Shown here: one piece after another, positions 1 to 7,459 of the stretch | Layout of the letters: each line of letters begins with the position of its first letter | How positions within the stretch are numbered: the first letter of the stretch is position 1 | NCBI RefSeq assembly: GCF_013185915.1 | Contig: NZ_JAAZUH010000001.1 | Coordinates: 434,001 to 498,000, forward strand | From: Stenotrophomonas bentonitica | Lineage (GTDB): Bacteria; Pseudomonadota; Gammaproteobacteria; Xanthomonadales; Xanthomonadaceae | Length of the DNA stretch: 64,000 nucleotides | Direction: 5' to 3' | Translations under genes and position numbers: made by a program | The notes under the pieces: generated by a model | Seen by the model: the letters and a program-made list of their open reading frames with translations, nothing else | What the model was told of the DNA's origin: nothing | Database searches by the model: none

Positions 1-85
1 CTGGCAAGAGCGTCGGCGAGATGCGGCCGACGTCACTCATATCGGCAGATGAACGGATGCGAGTGCATCAAGCAGATGTATCACA

Positions 86-316
86 TCAACGCGAAGAGAA
101 AGTACTCGGGCTCCTTGAGGCAACGTATGACAGATCATCCAGGTAGCTTTTGCCTCGCACCGCATACTCCCTCAGCTCAGCCTTAGAGAGCACGAACGTC
201 ACTTCATACATTGCGATACCACCCGTCATAACGCCGAGGCAGATGGCGCCCTCCGAGGTTTCAAATAAACGGTACGCTAGCTCCGAATCAACCAGCAGGT
301 CGCGTTCCGTTTTCAT
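86..316 (-). CDS. Hypothetical small protein of the accessory island
   Basis: A 76-residue acidic soluble protein with no signal peptide or membrane segment. The ATG is preceded only by a weak GGAC at short distance. I do not recognise the family. It is the leftmost of several small minus-strand genes lying in sequence of visibly lower GC than the rest of the window, one of which is an Imm31-type immunity protein, so an immunity or orphan accessory role is possible but is inference from context only. Upstream, 317-425 holds no gene I can support. Confidence 0.5.
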   Translation of the reverse strand: MKTERDLLVDSELAYRLFETSEGAICLGVMTGGIAMYEVTFVLSKAELREYAVRGKSYLDDLSYVASRSPSTFSSR

Positions 317-425
317 CGAAGTCCAGTAGTGATAGTGAGTGCCATATGCCCGGCATTGCTGCCCAGGCTAAAGAAGTGCCTGCACCAGCGAACGTTGGAC
401 TCAATCATAACGATTTGCGAAAGGA

Positions 426-719
426 TCACACATAGCGGATGGCTCTAACAACGACAGGTAGAACTTCGCCTTCAACGAAAGCCCTTGCAGCCAACTCCGA
501 GTCGAACTCTTCGATATGGCACTCCTCACTCCACAGAGCGTCCTTCCAAGAGAAGTCAACGTCAGAGAGGCTCTCGGAGAGTTCCGTCATTACGCGATGG
601 CCATAGGATGGAGTGGCCCTCATTGTGTCTTCAAAAAAGGCAACGAAATTCGGGCCATCCGCCAGCTCTATCGAGTAAAAGCACTCGACAGCCGACAGGG
701 CAACGTCATATTTCCTCAT
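426..719 (-). CDS. Hypothetical small acidic protein
   Basis: 97 residues, acidic, no signal peptide or membrane helix. The start ATG has a GGAG ribosome-binding site about 8 nt upstream, which supports it as a real gene. Mixed helical segments (residues 50-65 rich in Trp, Asp and Glu) suggest a small globular protein. Family not recognised. It lies in the same orientation as the other island genes, with about 110 bases before the next one downstream. The stretch 720-965 to its right has no convincing gene; open frames there are proline- and alanine-rich shadows. Confidence 0.55.
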   Translation of the reverse strand: MRKYDVALSAVECFYSIELADGPNFVAFFEDTMRATPSYGHRVMTELSESLSDVDFSWKDALWSEECHIEEFDSELAARAFVEGEVLPVVVRAIRYV

Positions 720-965
720 TACAACGACTCCGGGCAGAGAGTAATCATGTCGTACTCCTGGGTCGTAGCATTGCAGAGGCAGTTGACCTCAACCCGCCCT
801 CATTGGGCAAGTTCTAACAGTTCGTCAAATGGGGTGCCCGGTTGCCCGTTGGCAGCATTGCTTCAGCCTGCCGCAGCCGCTGCGCCGGTATGGGCATCCA
901 CACCGGCTGCACACCCTCGCCCACAGCCTGTAGCCACGCCAAAGTCCGATGCACCCGCCTCCCCT

Positions 966-1277
966 CTAACCCACGTCGCCACGGTGAAGCCGCCGAAGCA
1001 CCCCAACCGCCAGAGCCACTGTCCAGCCCACCGACCAGGCTAAGAAGCCCCACTCCCTCAGCAGGGTGTCCGTCGGAATCACCGAGATAAAGAACCCGAG
1101 AACCGCCAGCCCCACCACCAGCAGCGGCGCCACCACCGGCCCACGCCATGCAACAACTGCAGCCACCGGTAGAGAGATCACGGGAAAGAACACACCCCCG
1201 CCGAATGGCGCAGCCCCAACCACGGCGAAGAACGCCGACGCCACCACCAGCACCCACCCCAGCACCTTGAACTGCAT
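966..1277 (-). CDS. Small three-helix membrane protein, copy A of a duplicated module
   Basis: 103 residues with about three hydrophobic segments (roughly residues 4-22, 30-48 and 50-68) and a fourth weaker one near 78-95, ending in a short Arg/His-rich tail. The ATG has a purine-rich AGGAGCAAGGCAGG stretch before it. A paralogue lies at 2718-2990, about 80% identical in protein, so the hydrophobic frame is the conserved one and the competing frames on both strands are shadows. It is divergent from the small secreted-protein gene at 1428. Function unknown; the pairing of a membrane protein with a small exported protein is kept in both copies. Confidence 0.6.
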   Translation of the reverse strand: MQFKVLGWVLVVASAFFAVVGAAPFGGGVFFPVISLPVAAVVAWRGPVVAPLLVVGLAVLGFFISVIPTDTLLREWGFLAWSVGWTVALAVGVLRRLHRGDVG

Positions 1278-1427
1278 CCTGCCTTGCTCCTGTCCATGCG
1301 GCCCGGCGACAGCGCCTTAACCTGCATTGCCTATCCTAGCAACGCGCCACGGGCATGACGCTCGGCGTTTCAATCGCCTTTCTTGATTCGATAGACAGGC
1401 GCTAACGAACACTGCAAAGGAGTAGCA

Positions 1428-1702
1428 ATGAAGAAGCGTTACGCTCCGTTCTCACCGCATGCCTGCTGGGCATCAGTGCCCTCGCCTTCGCCGAGGTCGC
1501 CAACCTGACCAACAGCGCCGAGGGTGCGAATCGCGACGCGGGACTGGCCGCAGTCAAGAAGAAGCTCCAGGACGCCTGCACCGACCGCAAGGGTACGCCC
1601 GACGTGGCCTCCTTCGAAGTGGTCTTCGAGAAGACCAGCGACAACTCCGACGTACCCAAGCCGTACTACGTAGACGGCAAGATGAAGTGCGATTTTCCCT
1701 GA
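1428..1702 (+). pseudogene. Frameshifted copy A of small secreted protein
   Basis: Compared with the intact paralogue at 3155-3430, this copy lacks one base just after codon 6 (position 1445/1446: GCT-CCG here, GCTGCCG there). Restoring that base gives a 91-residue protein with a signal peptide ending in SALA-FA and about 88% identity to the paralogue, terminating at the TGA 1700-1702. Ribosome-binding site AAAGGAG lies 5 nt before the ATG. As it stands translation from the ATG leaves the frame within the signal peptide, so no secreted product is expected. Seen directly by comparing the two copies; a sequencing error in this base is the main alternative. Confidence 0.75.
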
Positions 1703-1711
1703 TCCTACCTT

Positions 1712-1737
1712 GGGCCTTCGCCTGAAGGCCCTTCTTC
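1712..1737 (+). terminator. Rho-independent-type terminator after copy A
   Basis: Stem GGGCCTTC / GAAGGCCC with a 4-nt loop GCCT, followed by CTTCTTC, beginning 9 bases after the stop of the copy A secreted-protein gene. Confidence 0.7.
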
Positions 1738-1784
1738 GACTTCCGTGAAACTGGCCGCGCCTCGGGGCCGCAGCCGGTAAGCCC

Positions 1785-2087
1785 TCACGGATCGGCCAGG
1801 TTTCCCTCACCCGTTTCCGGGTCTGTCAGCACCCTGATAGAGGAGCCGTCATAGAAATCGCCTCTGGCCATGTGTGAGCCTGTTGCGATGAGCTCACTCT
1901 CCCTGAGACTCCAACTTTTGCCACTCTCCACCATATGGACCGAGTAGGACCACGTGCCGGTCTCGTCGTTGCGAGCCATACCCAGAACAGCCCCTCTACA
2001 CCCGACTATGGGGCCGATCATCGACCTTCCCGCTATCACCTCTACGACTTCGTAGAACGCAAACAGGGAGCCACCATCTCTGTTCAT
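1785..2087 (-). CDS. Imm31-family immunity protein
   Basis: 100 residues. The order of features matches the Imm31 family as I know it: an N-terminal FYEVVEV strand, a GxVLGM turn, an acidic D-E-TGTWSYSV strand, W-S-L-x-E-x-E-L, ATG, and a C-terminal R-x-DFYDGSSIRV motif (about residues 75-86). Imm31 proteins neutralise toxin domains of polymorphic secreted toxins and are found in immunity arrays. The gene follows a hypothetical gene at 2112 with a 24-base gap, so they are probably co-transcribed. No toxin gene is adjacent, making this an orphan immunity gene in this window. Family assignment is from motif recognition, not a search. Confidence 0.75.
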   Translation of the reverse strand: MNRDGGSLFAFYEVVEVIAGRSMIGPIVGCRGAVLGMARNDETGTWSYSVHMVESGKSWSLRESELIATGSHMARGDFYDGSSIRVLTDPETGEGNLADP

Positions 2088-2111
2088 TACGCGACTCTCA
2101 CGTCATCAAGC

Positions 2112-2525
2112 CTATTGCAGGGGGATATCGATCTCACCGGAGAACTCCCATATTGGATCCCTGTTGATGATGGTTGTGAATCGAAGAGGAAAGAGAGATG
2201 GTGCTTCTGGAAGACCAAGAGATGGATTATCGGCTGAAAGTCGCGACAGGCTTTCAATCGAAAACTTTGGGAAGTTCGAATTGATTGCGTACATCTTCCC
2301 GTTGGCGAACACCCCCATCCCTACGTCACCCATGCCATTCACGAATCCATCGAACTGAAATCCCTGCGCGCTGGTGATCCGAACTCTAAAGAAAAGGTCA
2401 TCGATACTCTCTATCTGCTCATCAAGAGTGATGACAGGCGAACAGACTTCCGTATCCCTATCTTGCATCCAGACAGAGAACGCGAGGAAATCACTGAGTT
2501 CAAGAAATTGTTTTGACGCAGTCAT
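2112..2525 (-). CDS. Hypothetical protein paired with the Imm31 gene
   Basis: 137 residues from the ATG at 2525; an in-frame GTG at 2540 would add five residues and neither start has a strong ribosome-binding site. The protein is soluble, rich in Phe, Asp and Asn, with alternating hydrophobic strands (residues 25-85), a composition like beta-rich immunity proteins. It ends 24 bases before the Imm31 gene on the same strand. Base composition is clearly below the window average. I do not recognise the family; an immunity role is inference from its neighbour. Confidence 0.5.
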   Translation of the reverse strand: MTASKQFLELSDFLAFSVWMQDRDTEVCSPVITLDEQIESIDDLFFRVRITSAQGFQFDGFVNGMGDVGMGVFANGKMYAINSNFPKFSIESLSRLSADNPSLGLPEAPSLFPLRFTTIINRDPIWEFSGEIDIPLQ

Positions 2526-2670
2526 GAGTAGCTTCACCAAGTCTAGTCTGCACCCCTCAAAGCAACATCAGGAGCAGCACGCTCCCATCGGCACTCCCCT
2601 GCCACTTACCGATGCAAGACGGCTGAATCCATCCATTGGCCTTCCCGCAATTTGGGTCGATAACTAACAA

Positions 2671-2690
2671 CCATCACTATCGCCGATTTC
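2671..2690. repeat. 20-base island repeat, first copy
   Basis: CCATCACTATCGCCGATTTC here and CCATAACTATCGCCGATTTT at 4761-4780 match at 18 of 20 positions. Each lies upstream of a small minus-strand island gene (about 145 and 45 bases). It may be the residue of duplicated immunity modules or a shared regulatory site; the sequence alone does not decide. Confidence 0.5.
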
Positions 2691-2717
2691 CCACTAGTTG
2701 GTATAGCGCTACGGAGG

Positions 2718-2990
2718 CTATAGCGCCCCAACCGCCAGTGCCACTGTCCAGCCCGCTGCCCAGGCTATTAAGCCCCACTCCCTCAGCAGGGTGTCCGTCG
2801 GAATAACCGAGACAAAGAACCCGAGAACTGCAAGCCCCACCACCAGCAATGGCGCCACCACCGGCCCACGCCACGCAACAACTGCAGCCACCGGTAGAGA
2901 GATCACGGGAAAGAACACATCCCCACCGAACGCCGCAGCCCCAGCCACGGTGAAGAACGCCGAGAGCACCACCAGCACCCACCCCAGCAC
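2718..2990 (-). CDS. Small membrane protein, copy B (start codon decayed)
   Basis: Paralogue of the membrane protein at 966-1277, with the same core hydrophobic segments (LGWVLVV, FFPVISLPVAAVVAWRG, VGLAVLGFFVSVIPTDTLL). In copy A the ATG reads AGGATGCAGTTCAAG; here the same place reads AGGAAGCAGTTTTCAAG, so the ATG is lost and two extra bases change the frame before codon 4. The remaining frame can start only at GTG 2990, four codons in, now lacking an aligned ribosome-binding site. The C-terminal Arg-rich tail of copy A is also missing. Either a shorter product or a decaying copy. Confidence 0.45.
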   Translation of the reverse strand: MLGWVLVVLSAFFTVAGAAAFGGDVFFPVISLPVAAVVAWRGPVVAPLLVVGLAVLGFFVSVIPTDTLLREWGLIAWAAGWTVALAVGAL

Positions 2991-3154
2991 CTTGAAAACT
3001 GCTTCCTGCCTTGGTCCTGTCCATGCGGCCCGGCGACAGGGCCTTAACCTGCGTCGCCTACCCTACCAACGCGCCACGGGCATGACGCTCGGTGTTTCAA
3101 TCGCCTTTCTTGATTCGATAGACAGGCGCTAACGAAAACTGCAAAGGAGTAGCA

Positions 3155-3430
3155 ATGAAAAAGCGTTACGCTGCCGTTCTCATCGCATGCCTGCTGGGCA
3201 CCAGTGCCCTCGCCGTCGCCGAAGTCGCCAACCTGACCAACAGCGCCGAGGGTCCGAATCGCGACGCGGGCCTGGCCGCAGTCAAGAAGAAGCTCCAGGA
3301 CGCCTGCACCGACCGCAAGGGTACGCCCGACGCATCGTCGTTTGAGGTGGTCTTCGAGAAGACCAGCGACAATCCCGACGTACCCAAGCCGTACTACGTT
3401 GACGGCAAGATGCAGTGTGATCTTCCCTGA
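3155..3430 (+). CDS. Small secreted protein, intact copy B
   Basis: 91 residues with a classical signal peptide: KKR at 2-4, a hydrophobic stretch 6-15, and a cleavage site near SALA-VA (residues 17-20). The mature part is about 70 residues, Lys/Asp-rich, with two cysteines (in QDACTDRK and KMQCDLP at the C terminus) that could form one disulphide. A strong AAAGGAG lies 5 nt before the ATG. It is divergent from a small membrane protein gene and followed by a hairpin terminator. Family not recognised; export to the periplasm is inferred from the signal peptide. Confidence 0.75.
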   Translation: MKKRYAAVLIACLLGTSALAVAEVANLTNSAEGPNRDAGLAAVKKKLQDACTDRKGTPDASSFEVVFEKTSDNPDVPKPYYVDGKMQCDLP

Positions 3431-3439
3431 TCTCACTGG

Positions 3440-3463
3440 GGGCCTTCTTTGAAAGGCCCTTTC
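3440..3463 (+). terminator. Terminator after copy B
   Basis: Stem GGGCCTT / AAGGCCC with a 6-nt loop, followed by TTTCT, starting 9 bases after the secreted-protein stop. Counterpart of the hairpin at 1712. Confidence 0.7.
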
Positions 3464-3557
3464 TATCTGGGCTGTTCAGCGCCGCGAATCCGTTCGTGCG
3501 TCCCCCTTAGTGGCTCGCCAGCCATATTGAGGGGATTGCTGGTATCGCCGGCTGACG

Positions 3558-3864
3558 CTAGGAACATGCACCACGCGAAGCATCAGCGCGGGGCGGATAG
3601 CGTGCATCACGCGCCATCGCCTCGAGAATCCAATTCCACCAACCCTCGTAGAACACCGGATGCCCACTGCACTTCGATCGGAAGTAAGCCCGCTCGATCA
3701 CGTCGCAAACGACCTTGTACTGCTCTGATGAGAGATCAACGGCGGTAAGAAAGTTCATGCCATCATCCAAGGGAGCAAAATAGCTCCGCAAAAACATCTC
3801 GCTCGCCCAACCGAACTTCCTCGCGAAGCAGATGGACGAGGCGATTGACTTGAATCGTGCTCAA
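3558..3864 (-). pseudogene. Frameshifted hypothetical island gene
   Basis: Two overlapping minus-strand frames look like one gene split by an extra T in the run TTTT (plus-strand AAAA at 3777-3780). From a TTG at 3864 (GGAG five bases upstream) the first frame gives STIQVNRLVHLLREEVRLGE and on to AELF; removing one T joins it to APLDDGMNFLTAVDLSSEQY and the rest, ending at 3558. The total length of 307 bases is exactly 306 plus one. The joined protein would be about 101 residues, soluble, with an FLTAVDLSSEQY segment. Family not recognised. A sequencing error in the T run is the main alternative. Confidence 0.5.
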
Positions 3865-3943
3865 CGCGACTCCGTTTCCTTCCGAAAAGACGACACCCCC
3901 TCCCATAGCCCCCCCTCCATGTAACCAGCAAAGATAATATCGG

Positions 3944-4411
3944 TCAGGCTTCGTCAAGCAAAACTTCAAACTTCTTTCCTGACATAGCCTCCATCCCATG
4001 AATAGCAATCTCTGACAAGAACGACCGCCAGTGATTCATGATGATCGCCAGTTGGGCGCGCGAGAACTGCGGCGGATCTCCACCCACGTCAAGTTCGGGG
4101 TAGATGTCAAAGGTGAAGCACGCAAAGCCGGGCATCGCAACAGGCGGATCAAGCCAGATTGCGTTGTAGTTGTAGCCCCAGTTGGCTCGACCCGGGGCGC
4201 TGGCAGCGCGTTCCGGAGAATCAATCGTGTCCAGCAGTTGAGTCACCTCCTCGAACTGCTCCTGATCCAAGTCTGAGATGAGCTGAAGCACTGTCAGACT
4301 CATTGCACGACAGTACGCAGCATCCGGTCCCTCGCATGCGTAATAGCTGCGGAAAACCCCCGGAAACGGCTCATAGACTGAAGCGGTCAACGTGATCATC
4401 GATTTATCCAT
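3944..4411 (-). CDS. Hypothetical island protein
   Basis: 155 residues, acidic, soluble, no signal peptide. A Trp/Tyr-rich centre (ANWGYNYNAIWLDPP, about residues 76-90) is followed by a strand and a helix with NHWRSFLSE. The first ATG has no clear ribosome-binding site, and an ATG four codons later (4399) is an alternative. Same strand and base composition as the neighbouring small genes. I do not recognise the family; size and composition fit an orphan immunity protein, but that is context only. Confidence 0.5.
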   Translation of the reverse strand: MDKSMITLTASVYEPFPGVFRSYYACEGPDAAYCRAMSLTVLQLISDLDQEQFEEVTQLLDTIDSPERAASAPGRANWGYNYNAIWLDPPVAMPGFACFTFDIYPELDVGGDPPQFSRAQLAIIMNHWRSFLSEIAIHGMEAMSGKKFEVLLDEA

Positions 4412-4475
4412 AGGTGATAGTTGCTCGCTGGCCGCCGTTCAGTCCGGTTCTGGAACGCAAAGGCTACGCGGCAGT

Positions 4476-4715
4476 TTACTTCCGACTGAAGCCCCTGATC
4501 ACGTCCCTAATGCGGTGCATCGCATCAGCATCCTCAATCAGGACAGCGTAATGATCCTCGTTGATCGGACATTTGATCATCGATAGCGGCGTGCCCTGTA
4601 CCCAGTCCTCGGGCACAGGCTGAATCCGGGCGCCGCACCTCGGACAAGCAACCGCCTCGCCGCTCTTTACGAGTCCAACAACCTTGTTCACTGGTAGCTG
4701 TTCTGTTGAATGCAT
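4476..4715 (-). CDS. Small zinc-ribbon-like hypothetical protein
   Basis: 79 residues. A CPRCG knuckle (about residues 24-28) is paired with a later Cys-Pro and His (KCPINEDHY, about residues 49-57), suggesting one metal-binding site. No membrane segment. It is the rightmost gene of the island and faces away from the SPFH gene at 4946. No convincing ribosome-binding site. Family not recognised. Confidence 0.45.
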   Translation of the reverse strand: MHSTEQLPVNKVVGLVKSGEAVACPRCGARIQPVPEDWVQGTPLSMIKCPINEDHYAVLIEDADAMHRIRDVIRGFSRK

Positions 4716-4760
4716 AGTGGTTGGGTGAGAGCTTCAGGATGGGCGGAGAGTTGCCAGACG

Positions 4761-4780
4761 CCATAACTATCGCCGATTTT
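4761..4780. repeat. 20-base island repeat, second copy
   Basis: Partner of 2671-2690 (18 of 20 identical). It lies in the 230-base intergenic region 4716-4945, which also holds a possible minus-10 box TATAGT at 4888-4893 for the SPFH gene and no other gene. Confidence 0.5.
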
Positions 4781-4945
4781 TCCAACGTCGGCTGGTTTCC
4801 CCGGCAGCTGACCGGAACCTGTGAGTCTGCCGCGCCCAGGATACCCGCCCTGCCGGAAACGCCCATCTCCACCCCACCCCTCACTGCTATAGTCGTTCCA
4901 TCGTGACGGGCACCCCGCCCGTCCTTGGATCGCAGGGAGCGGGTC

Positions 4946-6106
4946 ATGGGTCTCATTCAAGCAGTCAAGGGTGCAGTGGGCGGCGTGCTGGCCGACCAGT
5001 GGAAGGACTTCTACACCGTACCCGCCGGGCTGCCGGCCACGGCGGCGCTGTTCGCAGCGGTCCCGCAGGGCACCAACGCCGGGCGCGGGTCCAACACCAG
5101 CGGCTCGTCCAACATCATCACCAATGGCTCGAAGATCTTGGTGCCGGAAGGCTACGGCCTGCTGCTGTTCCAGGACGGCGCGATCACCGGCTTCGTCGCC
5201 GAGCCGGGTGGTTATGAATGGCGCTCGGACGACCTGAATTCGCAGTCGATCTTTGCCGGCGACGGCATCGTCACCCCGCTGATCAAGCAGAGCTGGGAGC
5301 GCTTCAAGTTCGGCGGCCAGCCCGGCGGCCAGCAGCAGGCGTTCTTCGTCTCGCTCAAGGAGCTGCCGGACAACCGCTTCGGCACCCAGTCGGAGATCTA
5401 CTGGGACGACGGCTTCCTCAACACCCAGGTCGGCGCGGTCACGCGCGGCTCGTACACCCTCAAGATCGTCGACCCGATCCTGTTCGTGAAGAACTTCGTG
5501 CCGGCCAGCTACCTGCAGCGGGGCAAGGTGTTCGACTTCACCGACATGGACAACGCCGCCGCCACCCAGCTGTTCAACGAAGTGGTGGGCTCGCTGGCAC
5601 CGGCCTTCAGCCTGTATACGAACGATCCCGGCAAGGGCAACCGCATCACCAAGCTGCAGCAGGATTCGCTCGGCTTCGCGCAGAGCCTCTCCGCTGCGGT
5701 GGAACAGGGCTACCAGTGGAAGTCCGACCGCGGCCTGGCCATCGTCAAGACCGCCATTGTTTCCATCGAGTACGACGCCAACACCCGCGAGCTGCTCAAG
5801 ACCGTGCAGCGCGCCGACGCGCTGTCCGGCGGGCGTGGTAACTCCAACCTCCAGGCCAGCGTGGCGCAGGGCATCCAGTCTGCCGGTGAGAACGGCGGCG
5901 CGGCCGGCATCATGGGCGTGGGCATGGCGTCTGGCATGGTCGGCGGCTTCGGCTCGCTGCAGCAGCCGGTTGCGCCAGCCGCTCCCGCCGCGCCGGCAGC
6001 CGACGACCCGGTGGCCAAGTTGACCAAGGCCAAGGAAATGCTCGACCTCGGCCTGATCACCCAGGCCGATTACGACGCGCTCAAGGCCAAGGCGCTGGGT
6101 CTCTAA
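4946..6106 (+). CDS. SPFH-domain protein, YdjI-like
   Basis: 386 residues. I chose the ATG at 4946 because GGGAGCGG lies just upstream; an in-frame TTG at 4925 has none. The body (about residues 55-270) resembles the SPFH/'virion core protein' family typified by Bacillus subtilis YdjI, without an N-terminal membrane helix. A Gly/Ala-rich linker (about 290-350) leads to a C-terminal SHOCT-like segment (DDPVAKLTKAKEMLDLGLIT). SPFH proteins form membrane-associated ring assemblies; YdjI works with PspA-type membrane stress proteins. The next gene encodes a YdjG-like zinc-ribbon protein 18 bases downstream, so the pair is probably one operon. No PspA gene is present nearby. Confidence 0.82.
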   Translation: MGLIQAVKGAVGGVLADQWKDFYTVPAGLPATAALFAAVPQGTNAGRGSNTSGSSNIITNGSKILVPEGYGLLLFQDGAITGFVAEPGGYEWRSDDLNSQSIFAGDGIVTPLIKQSWERFKFGGQPGGQQQAFFVSLKELPDNRFGTQSEIYWDDGFLNTQVGAVTRGSYTLKIVDPILFVKNFVPASYLQRGKVFDFTDMDNAAATQLFNEVVGSLAPAFSLYTNDPGKGNRITKLQQDSLGFAQSLSAAVEQGYQWKSDRGLAIVKTAIVSIEYDANTRELLKTVQRADALSGGRGNSNLQASVAQGIQSAGENGGAAGIMGVGMASGMVGGFGSLQQPVAPAAPAAPAADDPVAKLTKAKEMLDLGLITQADYDALKAKALGL

Positions 6107-6124
6107 GGCGGACAGAACCGAACC

Positions 6125-7459
6125 ATGTCCGACCCCAGAACCCCGCCCCCGTTGCCCGGGGCTCCGCCGCCGTTGCCGGAGGCCGTTACCGGCCCCGGCT
6201 CGCCGCGTGATGTACCGCCCTTGCCGGGCAGCTTCCCGCTGGACCCGGCCACCCTGCCCGACCCGATCCGCGCCGAGATCGAGGCGCCGGACCCGGTCGC
6301 CCTCGACACCCGTGCCGAGGAGCTCAAGGACGGCCTGAACCGCTGCCCGAAATGCGGCTCCACCGACGTGCGGCTCAAGCTCGGCACCGACGTGCTGATC
6401 TGCCAGTTCTGCCGTCACGAATGGCACGGCGCGTCCGTCGAACAGGAGTTTGGTCTGGGCGCAGGCCTGGACCAGCTGCGCGGCACCATCATCGCCTCCG
6501 GTGCACGCGACATCGAGGCCGGCACCGCCAGCCTGATGAGCTTCAAGTGCACCGGCTGCGGTGCGGAAGTGACCATCAACACCGAAACCACCATGACCGC
6601 ACGCTGCCACTGGTGCCGCCATGTGTTCGGGGTGAACGAGCAGGTCGCCAACGGCGCCGTGCCCGACGCGGTGCTACCGTTCCGGATCACCAAGGATGAT
6701 GCGGTCGCGCGCATCCGCCAGTTCGTGGACAAGCGCCGCCTGTTCGCGCTGAAAGCGTTCAAGGACCAGTTCACCCCGGAAAACGTGGTCGGCGTGTACA
6801 TGCCGTACATGATCGTGGACAGCAACGTCAGCGCCAGCGTGACCGGCAAGGGCGAGATCCAGACCCGCCAGTACACGCGTGGCGACGGTGACAAGAAGAA
6901 GACCTACTACGACGCGGACGTGTACCAGGTGGAGCGCTCGGTGGATTTCACCGTGGATGACCTGCCCATGGAATCCTCGGCCGAGCGTGGCAACCTGGAC
7001 ATCAAGGCCAACACCAACAACATCATCAACGCGATCCTGCCGTTCGACACCAAGAACGCGCTGAAGTGGAACGCCTCGTACCTGCTGGGTTTCAGTTCCG
7101 AGAAGCGCAACCTGGACGTGGAAAAGATGAAGCCACGGCTGGAAGACCAGCTGCTGTCCATCGCCCGCTCCCAGGTCGAAGGCTCGGTGCGCCGCTACGA
7201 CCGCGGCGTGCGCTGGGAAACCGAGCAGGTGGACGTGCACGGCTCGCGCTGGGTCTCCATGTACCTGCCGGTGTGGCTGTACTCGTACCACCAGCCGGGC
7301 CGCAACGGCGGCATGCTGCATTACATCGCGGTCAACGGGCGTACCGGTGAAACCATGGGCAGCGTGCCGGTGCAGCAGTGGAAGCTGCTGCTGGCCGCGC
7401 TGACCACCGGCACCATCGTTGAAGCCATCACCCTCTGGTTCCTGGTAGCAGCCTCATGA
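6125..7459 (+). CDS. Double zinc-ribbon membrane protein, YdjG-like
   Basis: 444 residues. A Pro-rich N terminus (1-45, PPPLPG repeats) is followed by two zinc ribbons, C74/C77 with C93/C96 and C142/C145 with C161/C164. The central domain is long and hydrophilic, and a single hydrophobic segment closes the protein (about 422-442). The arrangement resembles proteins annotated as TFIIB-type zinc-ribbon or YdjG that sit beside SPFH genes. Its stop overlaps the start of the next gene by 4 bases, so the three genes from 4946 form one unit. Probable role: membrane-anchored partner of the SPFH assembly; the biochemical activity is unknown. Confidence 0.75.
   Translation: MSDPRTPPPLPGAPPPLPEAVTGPGSPRDVPPLPGSFPLDPATLPDPIRAEIEAPDPVALDTRAEELKDGLNRCPKCGSTDVRLKLGTDVLICQFCRHEWHGASVEQEFGLGAGLDQLRGTIIASGARDIEAGTASLMSFKCTGCGAEVTINTETTMTARCHWCRHVFGVNEQVANGAVPDAVLPFRITKDDAVARIRQFVDKRRLFALKAFKDQFTPENVVGVYMPYMIVDSNVSASVTGKGEIQTRQYTRGDGDKKKTYYDADVYQVERSVDFTVDDLPMESSAERGNLDIKANTNNIINAILPFDTKNALKWNASYLLGFSSEKRNLDVEKMKPRLEDQLLSIARSQVEGSVRRYDRGVRWETEQVDVHGSRWVSMYLPVWLYSYHQPGRNGGMLHYIAVNGRTGETMGSVPVQQWKLLLAALTTGTIVEAITLWFLVAAS

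Larger units (their letters stand above)
1001..1740. repeat. Direct duplication, copy A (partner at 2726-3465)
   Basis: This block and 2726-3465 align over about 740 bases at an offset of 1,725-1,728. Both contain the membrane protein gene on the minus strand, an almost identical 100-base divergent intergenic region, the small secreted-protein gene on the plus strand with the same AAAGGAG ribosome-binding site, and a terminator hairpin with the same stem GGGCCTT. Similarity fades abruptly to the left of 1001/2726. The 1-kb between the copies holds different genes. Confidence 0.8.
2726..3465. repeat. Direct duplication, copy B (partner at 1001-1740)
   Basis: See copy A. Here the secreted-protein gene is intact and the membrane gene has lost its ATG, the reverse of copy A. 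Confidence 0.8.

Noticed and set aside
516..1043. Plus-strand open frames in the left island
   Set aside because: They overlap a better supported minus-strand gene and turn into Pro/Ala-rich low-complexity sequence without a ribosome-binding site.
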